From positions 391 through 23,939 of the forward strand of contig FLMG01002058.1 of the NCBI GenBank assembly GCA_900088475.1: a stretch of 23,549 nt of DNA. The letters are read 5' to 3'. Under the pieces are notes generated by a model that saw only the letters and a list, made by a program, of their open reading frames with translations, ran no database searches and was not told the DNA's origin. The position numbers and the translations under genes were made by a program. Of this stretch, positions 11,512 to 21,360 are shown in pieces; position 1 is the first letter of the stretch; every line of letters starts with the position of its first letter. The stretch comes from Hyphochytrium catenoides (lineage: Eukaryota > Sar > Hyphochytriomycetes > Hyphochytriales > Hyphochytriaceae).

Positions 11512-12060
11512 GAGGTTCCCATCGTCTCCAGAGATAAAGCTTAAAGAGTACCTGCAAAGTGGCCTCCCTGTCCACCTGAGACTTCTGAGAGAGACATGAA
11601 TTCAAGGAAGCTGAACTAATGGACCGATAGGCGTCTACAATTTTGCCATCGAGCCCTGCATCCAGTCTTATCAGTTTGGCGTACGTCTGGCATCGGGGTC
11701 GTGCATACATACCGCATTTGGGGTCATAATGACCGCCGGTGCTCGCCCGCAGCATCCTTCCAAGCTCGTGTGAAGGAGGACCCTGGAACAATTACCTTCA
11801 CGACTCCGATGGGTTCTGCATATGTTCAATAACTCTTCTCCACGTGCCCAGTGCTCAAGAGACAAGAATCTGCATTGTGCAAGGAAGCAGAGCTCTGATC
11901 GTGTCTGCAGATCTCTGCTGCTCCTCCATCGGCGACGATGTTACAGACAATTTCTCCAAAGCTTTTTTGGCAATTTTGGCGGCGAGTTTTGAAGCTTTTC
12001 ATAATTCCCGCGAAATAGCGTTCGATATTCCGAACACAATAGAACAATGCCTATAGACTT
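11512..12060 (-). other. Region upstream of FANCI, possible 5' exons
   Basis: Human FANCI has about 17 more N-terminal residues than the Met at 11511 gives. In frame with that Met, the minus-strand reading stays open up to about 11603 without another ATG, and an acceptor-like CAG lies near 11554. Further up there are good donor-like sites (GTATGT near 11710, GTAATT near 11796) and open frames on the minus strand around 11790-11970 with no ATG. I could not assemble these into one consistent model, so this may be 5' UTR with introns or the true first coding exons. Confidence 0.35.
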
Positions 12061-12099
12061 AACTGCTAGAGATGGGGTTGATTCAGGATAGCACCTTTG

Positions 12100-13040
12100 T
12101 TTATACCTGATGCATAAGGTACGTGAAAAGGAATGCAGAGCTTCAATCGCTGAAGACTTCCAGATTGAGATTGAGAGCATGAATGGCTCGGTCTTCCAGC
12201 GGCAAGGCGAAGGCCCGAAGGTCATTGAAAGCAACGCGGAGCTCCAGACAGGGCGTTGGAAGTCTGAGAGAGTGCATTTCGCGAAGACCGGATCCCGAGT
12301 TGGTCATGGCAATAGTTGCTCCTACGGGTTTTGTAGAAGAATCCCTGGAGGATGTAGTTACTCCGAAGGAATGGATACGGAGATCCGCATTAGATGATCT
12401 CATGTAGGGCATGATCCCTCCCCAGTCGGGAGGAGGTGGAGAGCGCATACATATGTCAACCCTGACCTTCACCCATTTTGATAAAGTAGGGACCAACCTC
12501 CTGTGAGCCGAGTGAGCTTGCATATGCCCTCCAGGTAGGCGGCGCCGACCTACTTTAAGGCGACAATAACTAGCAAGAGCCATAGCGGCTAAAAATAAAG
12601 GTAGAGCGAACGAGCACGATAGGCAGGCAAATGCAGGGGCGCATGTTCATTCTCGAGCGTCATATATAGTGCATTAAGTAGTCGTGCATGTCATTTCTGG
12701 ATACCGCTGCGGCCATCTCCAAACTCAGTCGTGCTGGACTGACTGGAAGGACATAGATTCCCTAGATCTACTTATGGGATGGACCGTTAAGGGTCCTAAC
12801 ATTCTCTCTTACGCGATAACCATACTATGTATAGGAATAATGGACGCTGCCGGACTGCAGACGGAGTGCTTAACCGTGCATGCCCACAGCCTCGTGGGAA
12901 AGGGAGGGGAGTCACATGCCTTGCCGGTCTGCCTTCTTCACAAGCCAAGTCTCCTGTGCCACAGTCAGAAGAACGTTTTCCTATTGAATATCTTACGACT
13001 CAAGTGGTACCAAAATTGACTGTATCAAGATTAAGCTGAG
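12100..13040. other. Unassigned block with overlapping open frames on both strands
   Basis: Between FANCI and the iron transporter the purine/pyrimidine repeats disappear. The longest frame is 146 codons on the minus strand (12143-12583, ATG start). A 95-codon and a 74-codon frame overlap on the plus strand at 12110-12407, and a 111-codon frame sits at 12684-13019. None matches a family I recognise, and no splice pattern joins them. An inverted repeat CCTCCC-n5-GGGAGG lies near 12417-12433. The segment may be mobile-element derived, organellar, or non-coding. Confidence 0.4.
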
Positions 13041-13135
13041 CTCCTCTCTCTCCTAGACAGACGCAGCTTACCCAGTTTGTCCGCCGACCCATCGCTACCC
13101 GTTTTCCTGCTCTCTCACTCTTCTTGTGCAGCTAC

Positions 13136-15429
13136 CTACGGTGCAGCATCGTCGATTCCTAATGACTTGAGCAAGTAACCAATAAAATAGCCGCTGCCTG
13201 CTGCTAACGTCCCATTAAACGCCATAATGGCACCACTGCGGGTCCACGGCTGGCCCACAAATTTACCCTGATCATCATCCAGAAAGGCATGCGGGATATC
13301 AATAAGCAATTAAGACAGAGGACGGCGACAGAACGGAAAAGACGCAGCAGGTGGCAGTGAAAACCTAGTTGAACAAACTCAGACCGCCCTTAACCAGCAG
13401 CAGGGTCAATAGATGACAAGCCAGCCTCAACCACAATGTTTAGAGGTCTAAGGGCTTGACTAAGACTATGAACCCCATCGATTGTGAGAGAGGGAGAGAA
13501 TAAGGAGAAGTTGAGAGAGTGTTGACAAAGGACGGAGAGAGTGTAGACAAAAAGATAAAAGAGAATAGAGAGAAAGAGATCTCGGTCTGCGCACCTTTAC
13601 GGCCCCAAGTAGGAAGAGTGTGACAAAGGTCATCACACAAGAAAAAGCTAACATTGCGTCTCCTCCCACTCGCAAGCCAGGGATAAGCCCCAGTAGGTAA
13701 GGGACAAGCGGAATGGAGCCAAACACCATGAAGGAGAGGAAGGTAACGAAGCCTGGTTGAAAGGGGGACGAAGGCAACCCAAGCATAAGGAAGAGAAGTT
13801 AGGAGGTTATGGAGAAGAAATTAATTTATGGAAATGTGACAGCCCGGGGATTGAAACAGCTGAAAGGGCAAGTAAAGGAGGGAGAGAAGACTGATAGAGC
13901 ACATAGAGGCTAATGCACTGAGGAGGGACCACTGCTCTCTTCTCTTCCTAAATATTTGGAGTAGGAAGGGACAGGTCGCGCGAAACGAAGAGAGTGCTCA
14001 AATTCACGGTGATAGCTGAAAGGCTTCGATAAACAGAGAGCCAACAGACATCATAGTGATATAGTTAAGGAGAGAGTTTGAAAGTAGCAGACCTCCAATC
14101 CAGGGATTCTCGTCCTCATCCACAGGCATGATGTTGAGTTCTTCAACCATCATGATGTCTACAAAAGCATTCTTGTACTTTGAAAGCGTCGACACAACAA
14201 GCCGTGCATCTTCCTTGCTGATGCCTTTGCTCTCATAGATTTCAACCATCTCGTCCATCTCCCCCTCTGGGTAGTTCTCAAGCTCCCTGAAGAAAAAAGA
14301 GGTGAAAGAAGAGTGAGGACAACAAGTCAGCAGGATGATAAGAAAGAAAGTATGAGCTTGTTGAGAGGCTACGTGAGGCACGGGGCCGCCTTAGTAAGCT
14401 CCAAACAAATAGGGAGCTGGCATATAAGGAGGAGAACAAGGTATAGCGGCAATCAATAGTCAAAGATGCCAGGAGGAAAAAATTACACCGACGAGAGCTG
14501 AATCAAGTCTAAGACCACATCTTCGCATAAAAAAGTCTAAGTAGGGATTTGGCAGGTTCCAAGCGGAGGGAGCTATAGACTGAGAAAAAAGGCAAAGTTA
14601 ACGAGCTAGAAGGAGAAGAAGCTCTTCTCACCAGACTTCTCTCTCTCTCTCATGTCTGTATAACTCATGCTCGGCCTGAGTGCTGAGGGCATCACCTAGA
14701 CCCATCGAAAGTCCATCCGCGAACAAGTGCGCTAAGCCAAGAATCAGTATGACGCCGGACGACAGACCACTGCCGGCTACGGTGGTCACAGTTGCGAACG
14801 TTGTGATAATGCCATCTAAACCTCCGTACACGGCGCTCTTGATGTGATCTCCTCCAGACCTGGGAGACAAGATGAAGAGAGACGCCAGGCGGTTAGGGGT
14901 ATAGATGTGTCGCGGGCGCGATACTATCGAATTGAAAGAGCTCAGATGGTCCCATGGCTTGCGAGACTAGGATAGTAACCACCAGACCATCGAGATAGGC
15001 GCTACCAGGATTGGCGGTCTTACAGGTGCTTTTCGCCGGCTTGTCCCTTCTTCAGGTCATGGATGAGCCTCGACCGCTCCTGGTCATTGGAGGTGTATGC
15101 CCCTCGGACGGAGACTTTCCAGTCCTATCGAACCAAGGATCGTCAAACTAGAGACAAACTTTTGTACGCATGGAACCTTCAGCAAAGACTGAGACTAAGA
15201 AGAACCAGGAAGCCATAACCGACTGACTGCAGTACGAAAGCCTTAACGACGAGCTGGGAAACATAGGCAGTGCGTAGTTAGCAAAGTTCAAAATTGACAG
15301 CAAGCACGAACGTTAAGCCAACATCCCTACGCGTAGAAAGTAGTATAGGTACTAGACCTGATCAAGAATCTCTTGTCCGGAGACCTTCCCGCCATTGCTG
15401 GCAACTGCTCCGTAGTTTTCCTTTACCAT
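13136..15429 (-). CDS. Vacuolar iron transporter, CCC1/VIT1 family, 6 exons
   Basis: Exons 13136-13267, 13595-13752, 14093-14286, 14632-14859, 15024-15124 and 15358-15429 join in phase to 885 nt (294 aa). The start ATG at 15429 has an in-frame TAG four codons upstream; the first exon is less certain than the rest. VIT proteins move Fe2+ (or Mn2+) from cytosol into vacuoles by proton antiport, as dimers of five-helix subunits. Visible parts: helix 1 with GGLDGIITTFA (Asp73), helix 2 with ADGLSMGLGD (Met110), a cytosolic metal-binding domain, then FVTFLSFMVFG, FVTLFLLGAVK and the last helix in exon 6. With a constant offset of 30, the Eucalyptus VIT1 residues D43, M80, E102, E105, E113, E116, M149, M150 and E153 (numbers from memory) fall on identical residues here. 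Position 102, Glu72 in Eucalyptus, is His. Introns total about 1.4 kb. Confidence 0.93.
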
Positions 15430-16497
15430 GATGATCTTCAGCCCCTAGCTCTCTTCTGCAAAGTAGTCTTTAATGGACTGCACACCTTTCTAAGATGGCG
15501 CTCGTCTCTTGATCCCCCGCGTCCCCGGTGCCACTCCTCACCAAGCTTCACACCGACCACTTTCCTTGCAGGTGGCTGGAACCTTTGATTAGCTCTATTA
15601 AAGTGTCTCAGCCGCGCAGATTCTGCGGATCTGTCATCAGAAGGTAGGCAGGCAAGCGGTGCTGGCCACGGTGTCTCTGGATGAGAAGAACGGACATCAT
15701 CGGAAGTTGGCAGCGTCCCACGTTCGCGCTTCCCTTCTGACAACCTCTCCATCTCTTCAGCTCCTTCTAATATCTCTTCAAGGTCTATTAAAGCCATATA
15801 CTATACATATCCTAGCCTCTGTATCTCTCTTCCCTTCCACTCTGTCTTTCCTAGACAGATAGTCTGAGGCTTTCCCTCCCAAACTTTTCTCCCTCCTTCT
15901 CTTCCACTATCAGAGGTCCCCCAGTAGAACCACAGATTAATTGCCGTTAGCGGTTATAAATGCTTGCTGTTGGTTCTGCTTGTGTCCTTTCATCTTTCGC
16001 GGACAGCCGACCACGGAGATGAGAACCCAGCCAATCTTATGTTGGAGAAGGAAGTGGCTAGCCACCGGTGACAGAAGAAAGAACGCCACAGCGCTCCAGT
16101 GCGATTATGAAGGAAAGCTTCCAGCAGGGACAATGAAGCTGGTACTAGCCATACGAGGTTGTAATGACAGTGGAGTCTGGGGTCGGGGTAGGTCAAGAGA
16201 GTGTGAAGGGAAAGCAGAAGACCACCAAGGAGAAACGTTATGAATGAGCACGGACCTAGAAGGAGGCGTTACTTCCCTTCTTTTCAAGAGATCATCACCG
16301 TTGGGTCTCTAGCAAGTTCCATCAATGGGGGAAGAAGCTGACGATATTAGCGAAATCTGCTGTCTCTCTAGTGCGAGATGTCTCATAGGGTTATATTGTG
16401 ACTGCGGGGATAAGCTCAGCGGATCCTGAACGACGAGGGTTGCATTGCACCACGAAGCACTGATTTGCCCTTAACATAATTTCACTGGATATGCTAA
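15430..16497. other. Intergenic region between the iron transporter and the acyltransferase
   Basis: About 1.07 kb separates the iron transporter start from the acyltransferase stop; both genes are on the minus strand. A 119-codon minus-strand frame (15438-15797) ends 9 nt before the transporter start, in another frame, and could be an upstream ORF, part of a 5' exon, or chance. 15940-16440 shows no frame I can support. CT-rich sequence lies around 15820-15905. Confidence 0.55.
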
Positions 16498-18865
16498 TTA
16501 GACATCCAGTCCTCCAGAAGCCAACGGAGCACTGGAGGTCATGCGCTTTGTATTTAATGGGAGTGTAGCATGGCGCAGCTGTAGTCTCATTCTTGCATCC
16601 TCATCAAAGAGGGCAAAGGGGTCGACCTCAATAGGGCGAAGAGTCTTCAGCCCAGTGCGCCAAGTAACGCCCTCGTCCCTGTATTGGGAGATGAGGTACT
16701 TGTGGTAGATGGCCTGCAGGCCCAGGAAGGTGATTCTTAGCATGGGGGACAACTTGCCGAGGAGTATACATTCAACTTTCGCCCTCCGGTGTCTCTTCAA
16801 GATAAAGCCAAGTGAAAAAGCGCGTACAGAGAAGAAAGAACATGGAGCTTTACAACGAAGAGGGTGGACGGCTACAGAAGAAGAAGAGGAAGAAGAGCTC
16901 CGGGAGAGGACAATAAAGCTTCACCTTATCCTTGTACAATGCATCACAAAGAGGACTATTGAGTGCAGTTGCCATGATATTCCTAACGGCCTCCGCATAC
17001 AGTTTCGGATCCTGTCTCTCCTCTGGCGAAGGATTGTAAGACGGCAGATACCGGACCTGCATGCGATTATGGAACTGAAAGGGAGCGGAGTAAGTGCCTA
17101 CCATCCGGAAGTGGGTGAAACCGAGACCAATGTAAGGAAGATGAGGGGTGCGCAGGTTGAAACTAAACTAGCAACTGCTGACCTGCATCAACAGTCGAAG
17201 AGAGAAGACTTCTGTCCAGATCGTCTCATAGGTAGGAGAGAAGTGCTTGAAAGGAAGGGAGACAACCACTGGTTGCACTGGGAGACCTCCGAGGAAGGCA
17301 CCAGAACGAAAGGAGATTAAACTCGTTCCATTCGTGGTTGTCCCTAGAAGACATAAAGGCGGAACAGGTAACCAAAAGGTCAGGCCATTGAAAAGGAAAG
17401 CGACAGCTCGGAAGGTTGAGAATTTCTGCACACGTATAAATGTCTTTCTGTTTTGCTCTCTAGCGCGCAGGCCCTGTGCCTCTTCTCTTTGCTTCTTCCT
17501 TGCTGTTGCTTAACTCTGTGGTCTATGGTCGTCACACCTTCTGGGAAGAGAAGGAGAGGCCGGTACTCGTCGGGAGATGCTGTAGCCATAGCGTCTAGTC
17601 TCTCCAATAGAGCTGCCGAGCCTCCTGATCCTCTCTTCTGGTTATTCACTGAGACCGACTGAAGTACCTAATAAGCAAAGAGAGCCACTGTTGGCGAAAT
17701 GGTGACGGGAATAGGTGGCAAGCGGCTGGGAACAGTATAACACTAGGACGAGGCGAGACGAGCAGACAAGAGAGGGAGAGAGAGAGAGAGAGAAAAGGTA
17801 TAACCGAGGCGGGGAGAGAGCGGGGGAGAGAGACAGCTAGATGGGGGAGAGCGAGAGTGAAGAGAAGAGGGATGGGGCTAACAGAATAGTAAACTGAGGT
17901 CCCCATACCTCCCGGGCTATGGTGCCCACGAACGGCAGTTTGAGACAATCCTCTTTCATCACGAAGGACGGGCAGGAGGGCGATGACATGAAATAGAGGA
18001 TCTCGACCACAGAGAGGTGGTTCGACACGATAATGGGTGCCACTCTCTCTCCTCTGCCTCCTTTTCTTTGGCCACAGTCTTCCTCCCCGTAGACTTCTAG
18101 ATAATGAAATCCCATGGCGAACAATAGAAAACTGGGAGAGATATGAAGAAGTAAAGTAAGGTCTAAGGTCTATTTCTCATGAACCTCTAACAGTTTAACT
18201 CTCTCTCTCTCTCTCTCCCTTCTCTCTCTCTCTCTCTCTCTCGTCCATTGACTGATAAAGTTATTACTGTCCATCGATGCTCTCCCCACTCGCACGTCCT
18301 CGCTCTTTGTACATTCTTTTCCTACCTACAACCTCTTTTGTCCACATCGTTAACGCTCTTACCGGGACATTATTCTTGTCAACAGCCTAAGACTTGGCCT
18401 CTTGCCGAAGAGGGTAGCAAGCAAGAGAGAGACTCGCGCTATAACATAGTATGAAAGCGTAATCAAGACGCAGAGAAGTAAACGAAGTGGCAGGAGAGAG
18501 AAGAGACTGAGAACCATCTTCGCTATCTCGTAAGGCCCAGGGTCTCTGTCAACTCTTTCGAAAGGGAAGTAGGGGAATGAGGAGGAGGAGGCAATGACAG
18601 AGGGAAGAGGAGGCGAGAGCACTGAGCCCCCTGCTTCGGCTGTCGCCTGTCTTAAATAGTCCTGGGAAAGATCCGGAGCTCTGAAAAGAGGAACAATTCT
18701 TCTCCTGGTCGGAGAACGTGAAGAGCATATTGTCAGCCCTTCTGGCGGCACTTCTTCAGCTGCCTCAATTCGTGGAGTGACTTCTGCCAGTGAGCCATAG
18801 TCCTTGCTGGCAGAGCCAGGAGGTGCTGCCGATGAAGCTGAAGGTTGATCTTCTTCTTCTTTCAT
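16498..18865 (-). CDS. PlsC-family lysophospholipid acyltransferase (LPEAT/LPCAT-like), 6 exons
   Basis: Exons 16498-16794, 16925-17074, 17183-17343, 17538-17667, 17909-18131 and 18363-18865 join in phase to 1464 nt (487 aa). The protein should transfer acyl groups from acyl-CoA to lysophospholipids at the ER membrane. A Ser/Glu-rich head precedes PFERVDRDPGPYEIAK and hydrophobic segments (about 128-162). The acyltransferase core has motif I as NHLSVVEILYFMS (His206, with Glu211 where the family has Asp), then PSFVMKEDCLKLPFVGTIAR, motif III FPEGTTTNGTS (about 283-293, assembled across an intron), FRSGAFLGG and LPVQPVVV. A later segment NPSPEERQDPKLYAEAVRN is typical of the LPEAT/LPCAT branch. 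No EF-hands are visible. The ATG at 18865 is the first in an upstream-open frame, so an earlier exon cannot be excluded. Intron 17668-17908 holds GA (sense CT) repeats. Confidence 0.9.
18200..18241. repeat. (CT)n microsatellite in an acyltransferase intron
   Basis: Two CT runs split by CCCTT lie inside intron 18132-18362. Because the gene is on the minus strand, this is (GA)n in the transcript, unlike intron 17668-17908 of the same gene, where 17775-17793 is (GA)n on the plus strand and so CT in the transcript. Confidence 0.9.
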
Positions 18866-19355
18866 AGCAGTAAGACCGTCGACAGGAGGAAGAAAGGCCA
18901 ACGAGAATTCAGAAAGACAAGGAAAGAGTACAGGACGCGCCCATCGAAAGTTTAAAGCGTTCTTGCTTCCATTGCCGCTTCCTCTGCCTCCTGCGGTGCT
19001 ACAGCGCAAGATGAAAGGACTCAACAGCGCCGATCAAGAGTCAGGGAGCCCAGGAGAAGCAAGTTCAACGGCGTCGGCAGGCGCCAGAGCAATAGGGAGC
19101 AGCAGCCAAAGATCAATGAAGAGGAGAGAGCTGCAGGATGATAAGGGCAACAACTCTTCACACCGCTGAGAACTATAAGCAGACAATCTAAGTCAGTCTT
19201 AATATCTGAGGCCTTTGAGAAAGCGATAATATAAGGACTGTAAGGAACTATCAACCCTTTCAACCTTGGAGGACCAGGATTAGATACGACTATTAGGGGC
19301 AGCGAGCGCCTTTCTTCCTCCTATTTCTTTGATTTATAATGGGAGAGCAGCGCGG
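18866..19355. other. Upstream region of the acyltransferase
   Basis: The minus-strand frame of the first acyltransferase exon stays open upstream to at least 19024 without an ATG, so this may be 5' UTR or an unspliced upstream coding exon. A separate 80-codon minus-strand frame (19021-19263) has a hydrophobic middle but no recognisable domain. Confidence 0.45.
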
Positions 19356-19965
19356 ATGGAGGCGTGGCTATCACCGCTGCTGGACGTAGTAGATCATAAT
19401 GATTTTCTTGCTTTCTTACTTCTCATGATCACTCTTTTCTGAGACAAGAAGTGAGAGAAGATAAGGAGAAGGCGGCACGTTATCTCACGTGGAGAAGGTT
19501 GACATCCAGGTGAAGAACATGAATGAGATCAGCCGCAGCAGAAGGAAGAGGCCGGGACAGCAACCACCAACAAACCAAGTAAGGTCATCCCACCACACTA
19601 GTAGTAGCCCTCTCCGTGGTGCCCCTTGCCGTGGGCTCATCCTCCTGCTCCTTCTCCTCATCCTTTGCTCAGACTTCTCTATCTGGGAGCACGTAAGAAA
19701 ATATTTGTTGTTTGTTTTGTGCCGATAGTTCTTCTTCATTCTAGTCTCTGTCCTTTCTTAATCCTCATCCTGCTGCTGTCCGCGATGGATAGCTGGAGGA
19801 GAGCGAGGACGTGCGTAACTAACGGGAGGTTATAGAAAGAAGAGCCTTGTAGTAGAGATGCAGCGCCACATCATGAAGACACTGGTTGGTCCCTCCTCCT
19901 CCTCCTTCTTTTCTTCGTTCACCTGCCGCTGGCATAAAAGAAGAGATTGACGTCCCGTTGACATA
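19356..19965 (+). CDS. Possible small spliced gene, incomplete model
   Basis: Exon-like pieces follow one another on the plus strand. An ATG at 19356 opens MEAWLSPLLDVVDHND. A pyrimidine-rich tract ending in CTCAG at 19672 precedes NFSIWEH-type coding and a GTAAGA donor (19693). An acceptor GATAG (19791) leads to LEESEDV and a GTAACT donor. An acceptor TTGTAG (19852) then gives LEMQRHIMKTL in phase, and possibly EEIDVPLT and TAA near 19965. The joined middle part reads as one helical, acidic peptide across two introns, which is unlikely by chance. I could not fix the link between the first piece and the second, and I recognise no family. A coding start other than 19356 is possible. Confidence 0.35.
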
Positions 19966-19979
19966 ACTGGCCCCACTCT

Positions 19980-20800
19980 TCTTATGGTTCTGGCCATCTG
20001 GAAGTTTTAGTTAGGAGAGGAAGAAATAGAGAAGGATGATGATGGCGTAGAAAGAACAACAGCAAGGGAAACGTCGATGGGGTGAAGAAACACCAAAGCT
20101 GCTACGTCAGGGCTTTTCAAAGTCGGCTTCTTTTCTTTCTTGTTCTATCCACTTCTTGCCGTCTCTCTCACCGACATAATATTGGTAATCCCTTCTTACG
20201 AGGGTATCCACGTGGTCTTTTGCTTCGCCCTTCCTACCTCTCAGCTTTCTTCCTCTTTCTTCTTCTTTTCATGGGTTGTCCCTCTTTGCTGATTGCCTCA
20301 TCTCTCTCTCTCTACTACTCAATCTAGATGTTTCCGTCTGTTTGCAAAGCGGTTTGCACTTCTAGTGACATCGTACCTCCTTCTTCTTCGCCTGTACTTT
20401 CTATCTTTCTCTCTCTCTCTGTCACTCTGTCTCTCAGCAATAAGAATATGATCCGTTCCACATCTCTTCTCTCTCTCCACACTTCTCTCTCAGTATCCTT
20501 AGCGAAAGAGCAGTCACCAGCATACAGAGGACGAAGGAAGAGTCCACCAACCAGCCAGGCGACGCAAGCAGGCAGCACATCATCTCTCCACGTTGTTTCC
20601 CTCTCTCTCCTTTCTTTAGTGCTTTAAAAGCAGCCGATCTCTCTCTCTGTCTCATCATCAGTCTTCCAATAATAGAGAGAGCAGCAGCAGGAGGAAGAAG
20701 AAGGAAGAACCAAAGAGATGCAGAAGGCAGGCGGCACATCATCTACCGTTTTGTCAGTACGTCACAAAAGGTGAGAGAGACAAGGAAGGCCCAAGACAGA
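19980..20800. other. Pyrimidine-rich stretch without a supported gene
   Basis: Frames of 81-102 codons occur on both strands (20082-20327, 20328-20627, 20434-20742), but they are dominated by Ser/Leu or Arg/Glu from CT/GA runs. I see no domain. An 18-nt near-identical word occurs at 20568-20585 and 20727-20744. Confidence 0.6.
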
Positions 20801-20923
20801 GTGGACGAACTGTAGGCATTGGACCCCAGATGTGATAGCGTGAGATGGAGGGTGAGGAAGACAGAGAGAGACGGGACACGAGGAACGAGCATAGGAAGTG
20901 ATCACTGAAGAGTCAAGAAAGGG

Positions 20924-20943
20924 AGAAGCCCCTTTGGGCTTCT
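20924..20943. other. Perfect 8-bp hairpin with a CTTT loop
   Basis: AGAAGCCC-CTTT-GGGCTTCT forms a fully paired stem with a four-base loop. It is not the histone mRNA stem-loop consensus, and no histone gene is nearby. It could be structural in an unannotated RNA or a chance inverted repeat. Confidence 0.5.
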
Positions 20944-21078
20944 TGGCGACTATAATCGGTCATGGACCTCTCTGCCACTTCAAAGTAACCCATTGTAAAT
21001 GATAGCGCACTAGAAGGAGGGACAGCTAACTTATCTTATAGACCACATGAATCTTGAATTGCGGGTTTATACGAATAT

Positions 21079-21360
21079 CTAAGGGTTATAAAACGGGTGA
21101 ATTATGAGAAGCTGGCTCTTTCTAATCGGACCACAAGTTAAACATTCTGATATTGTGGTCAGTTCTGGTCCATTATGAAAGGTTGAGATATGTTGTTGTT
21201 CTGTTTGGTGGTTTGCGCTAGGTTGTGACAGTCGCGCATTACTAATCTGATAGAGAGGGTGCTTAACACCGGCTAAGATGACCGGTTGGGTAGTATTATT
21301 AGCTGATGTGTTGAAGCAGAAAATAGCCAAAAGGTCAGAATGCCATCTCTCCCCCTCCAC
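21079..21360 (-). CDS. Hypothetical 93-codon frame in an AT-richer segment
   Basis: An ATG-initiated minus-strand frame runs to a TAG with a mixed, non-repetitive composition (many Gln, Asn, Thr and His; a CLTCG motif near residue 75). The surrounding 20990-21330 is AT-richer and lacks CT/GA repeats. I recognise no domain. It could be a small gene, one exon of a larger one, or a chance frame. Confidence 0.25.
   Translation of the reverse strand: MEGERWHSDLLAIFCFNTSANNTTQPVILAGVKHPLYQISNARLSQPSANHQTEQQHISTFHNGPELTTISECLTCGPIRKSQLLIIHPFYNP

Noticed and set aside
11459-11791. IscU-like reading (CGMYARPRC followed by KIVDA and ISSAS)
   Set aside because: The spacing resembles the scaffold protein, but the second and third cysteines and most of the domain are missing, and the segment lies where FANCI 5' sequence is expected.
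12143-12583. 146-codon minus-strand frame as a definite gene
   Set aside because: Competing frames overlap on the other strand, no family is recognised, and no splice or context evidence supports either.
15941-16243. 100-codon plus-strand frame
   Set aside because: No domain, overlapping frames of similar length on the other strand, and no splice evidence.
21260-21310. U2 snRNA-like words (GGCTAAGAT and GTAGTAT)
   Set aside because: Spacing between the words differs from U2, and no stem IIa, Sm site or 3' stem-loops follow.
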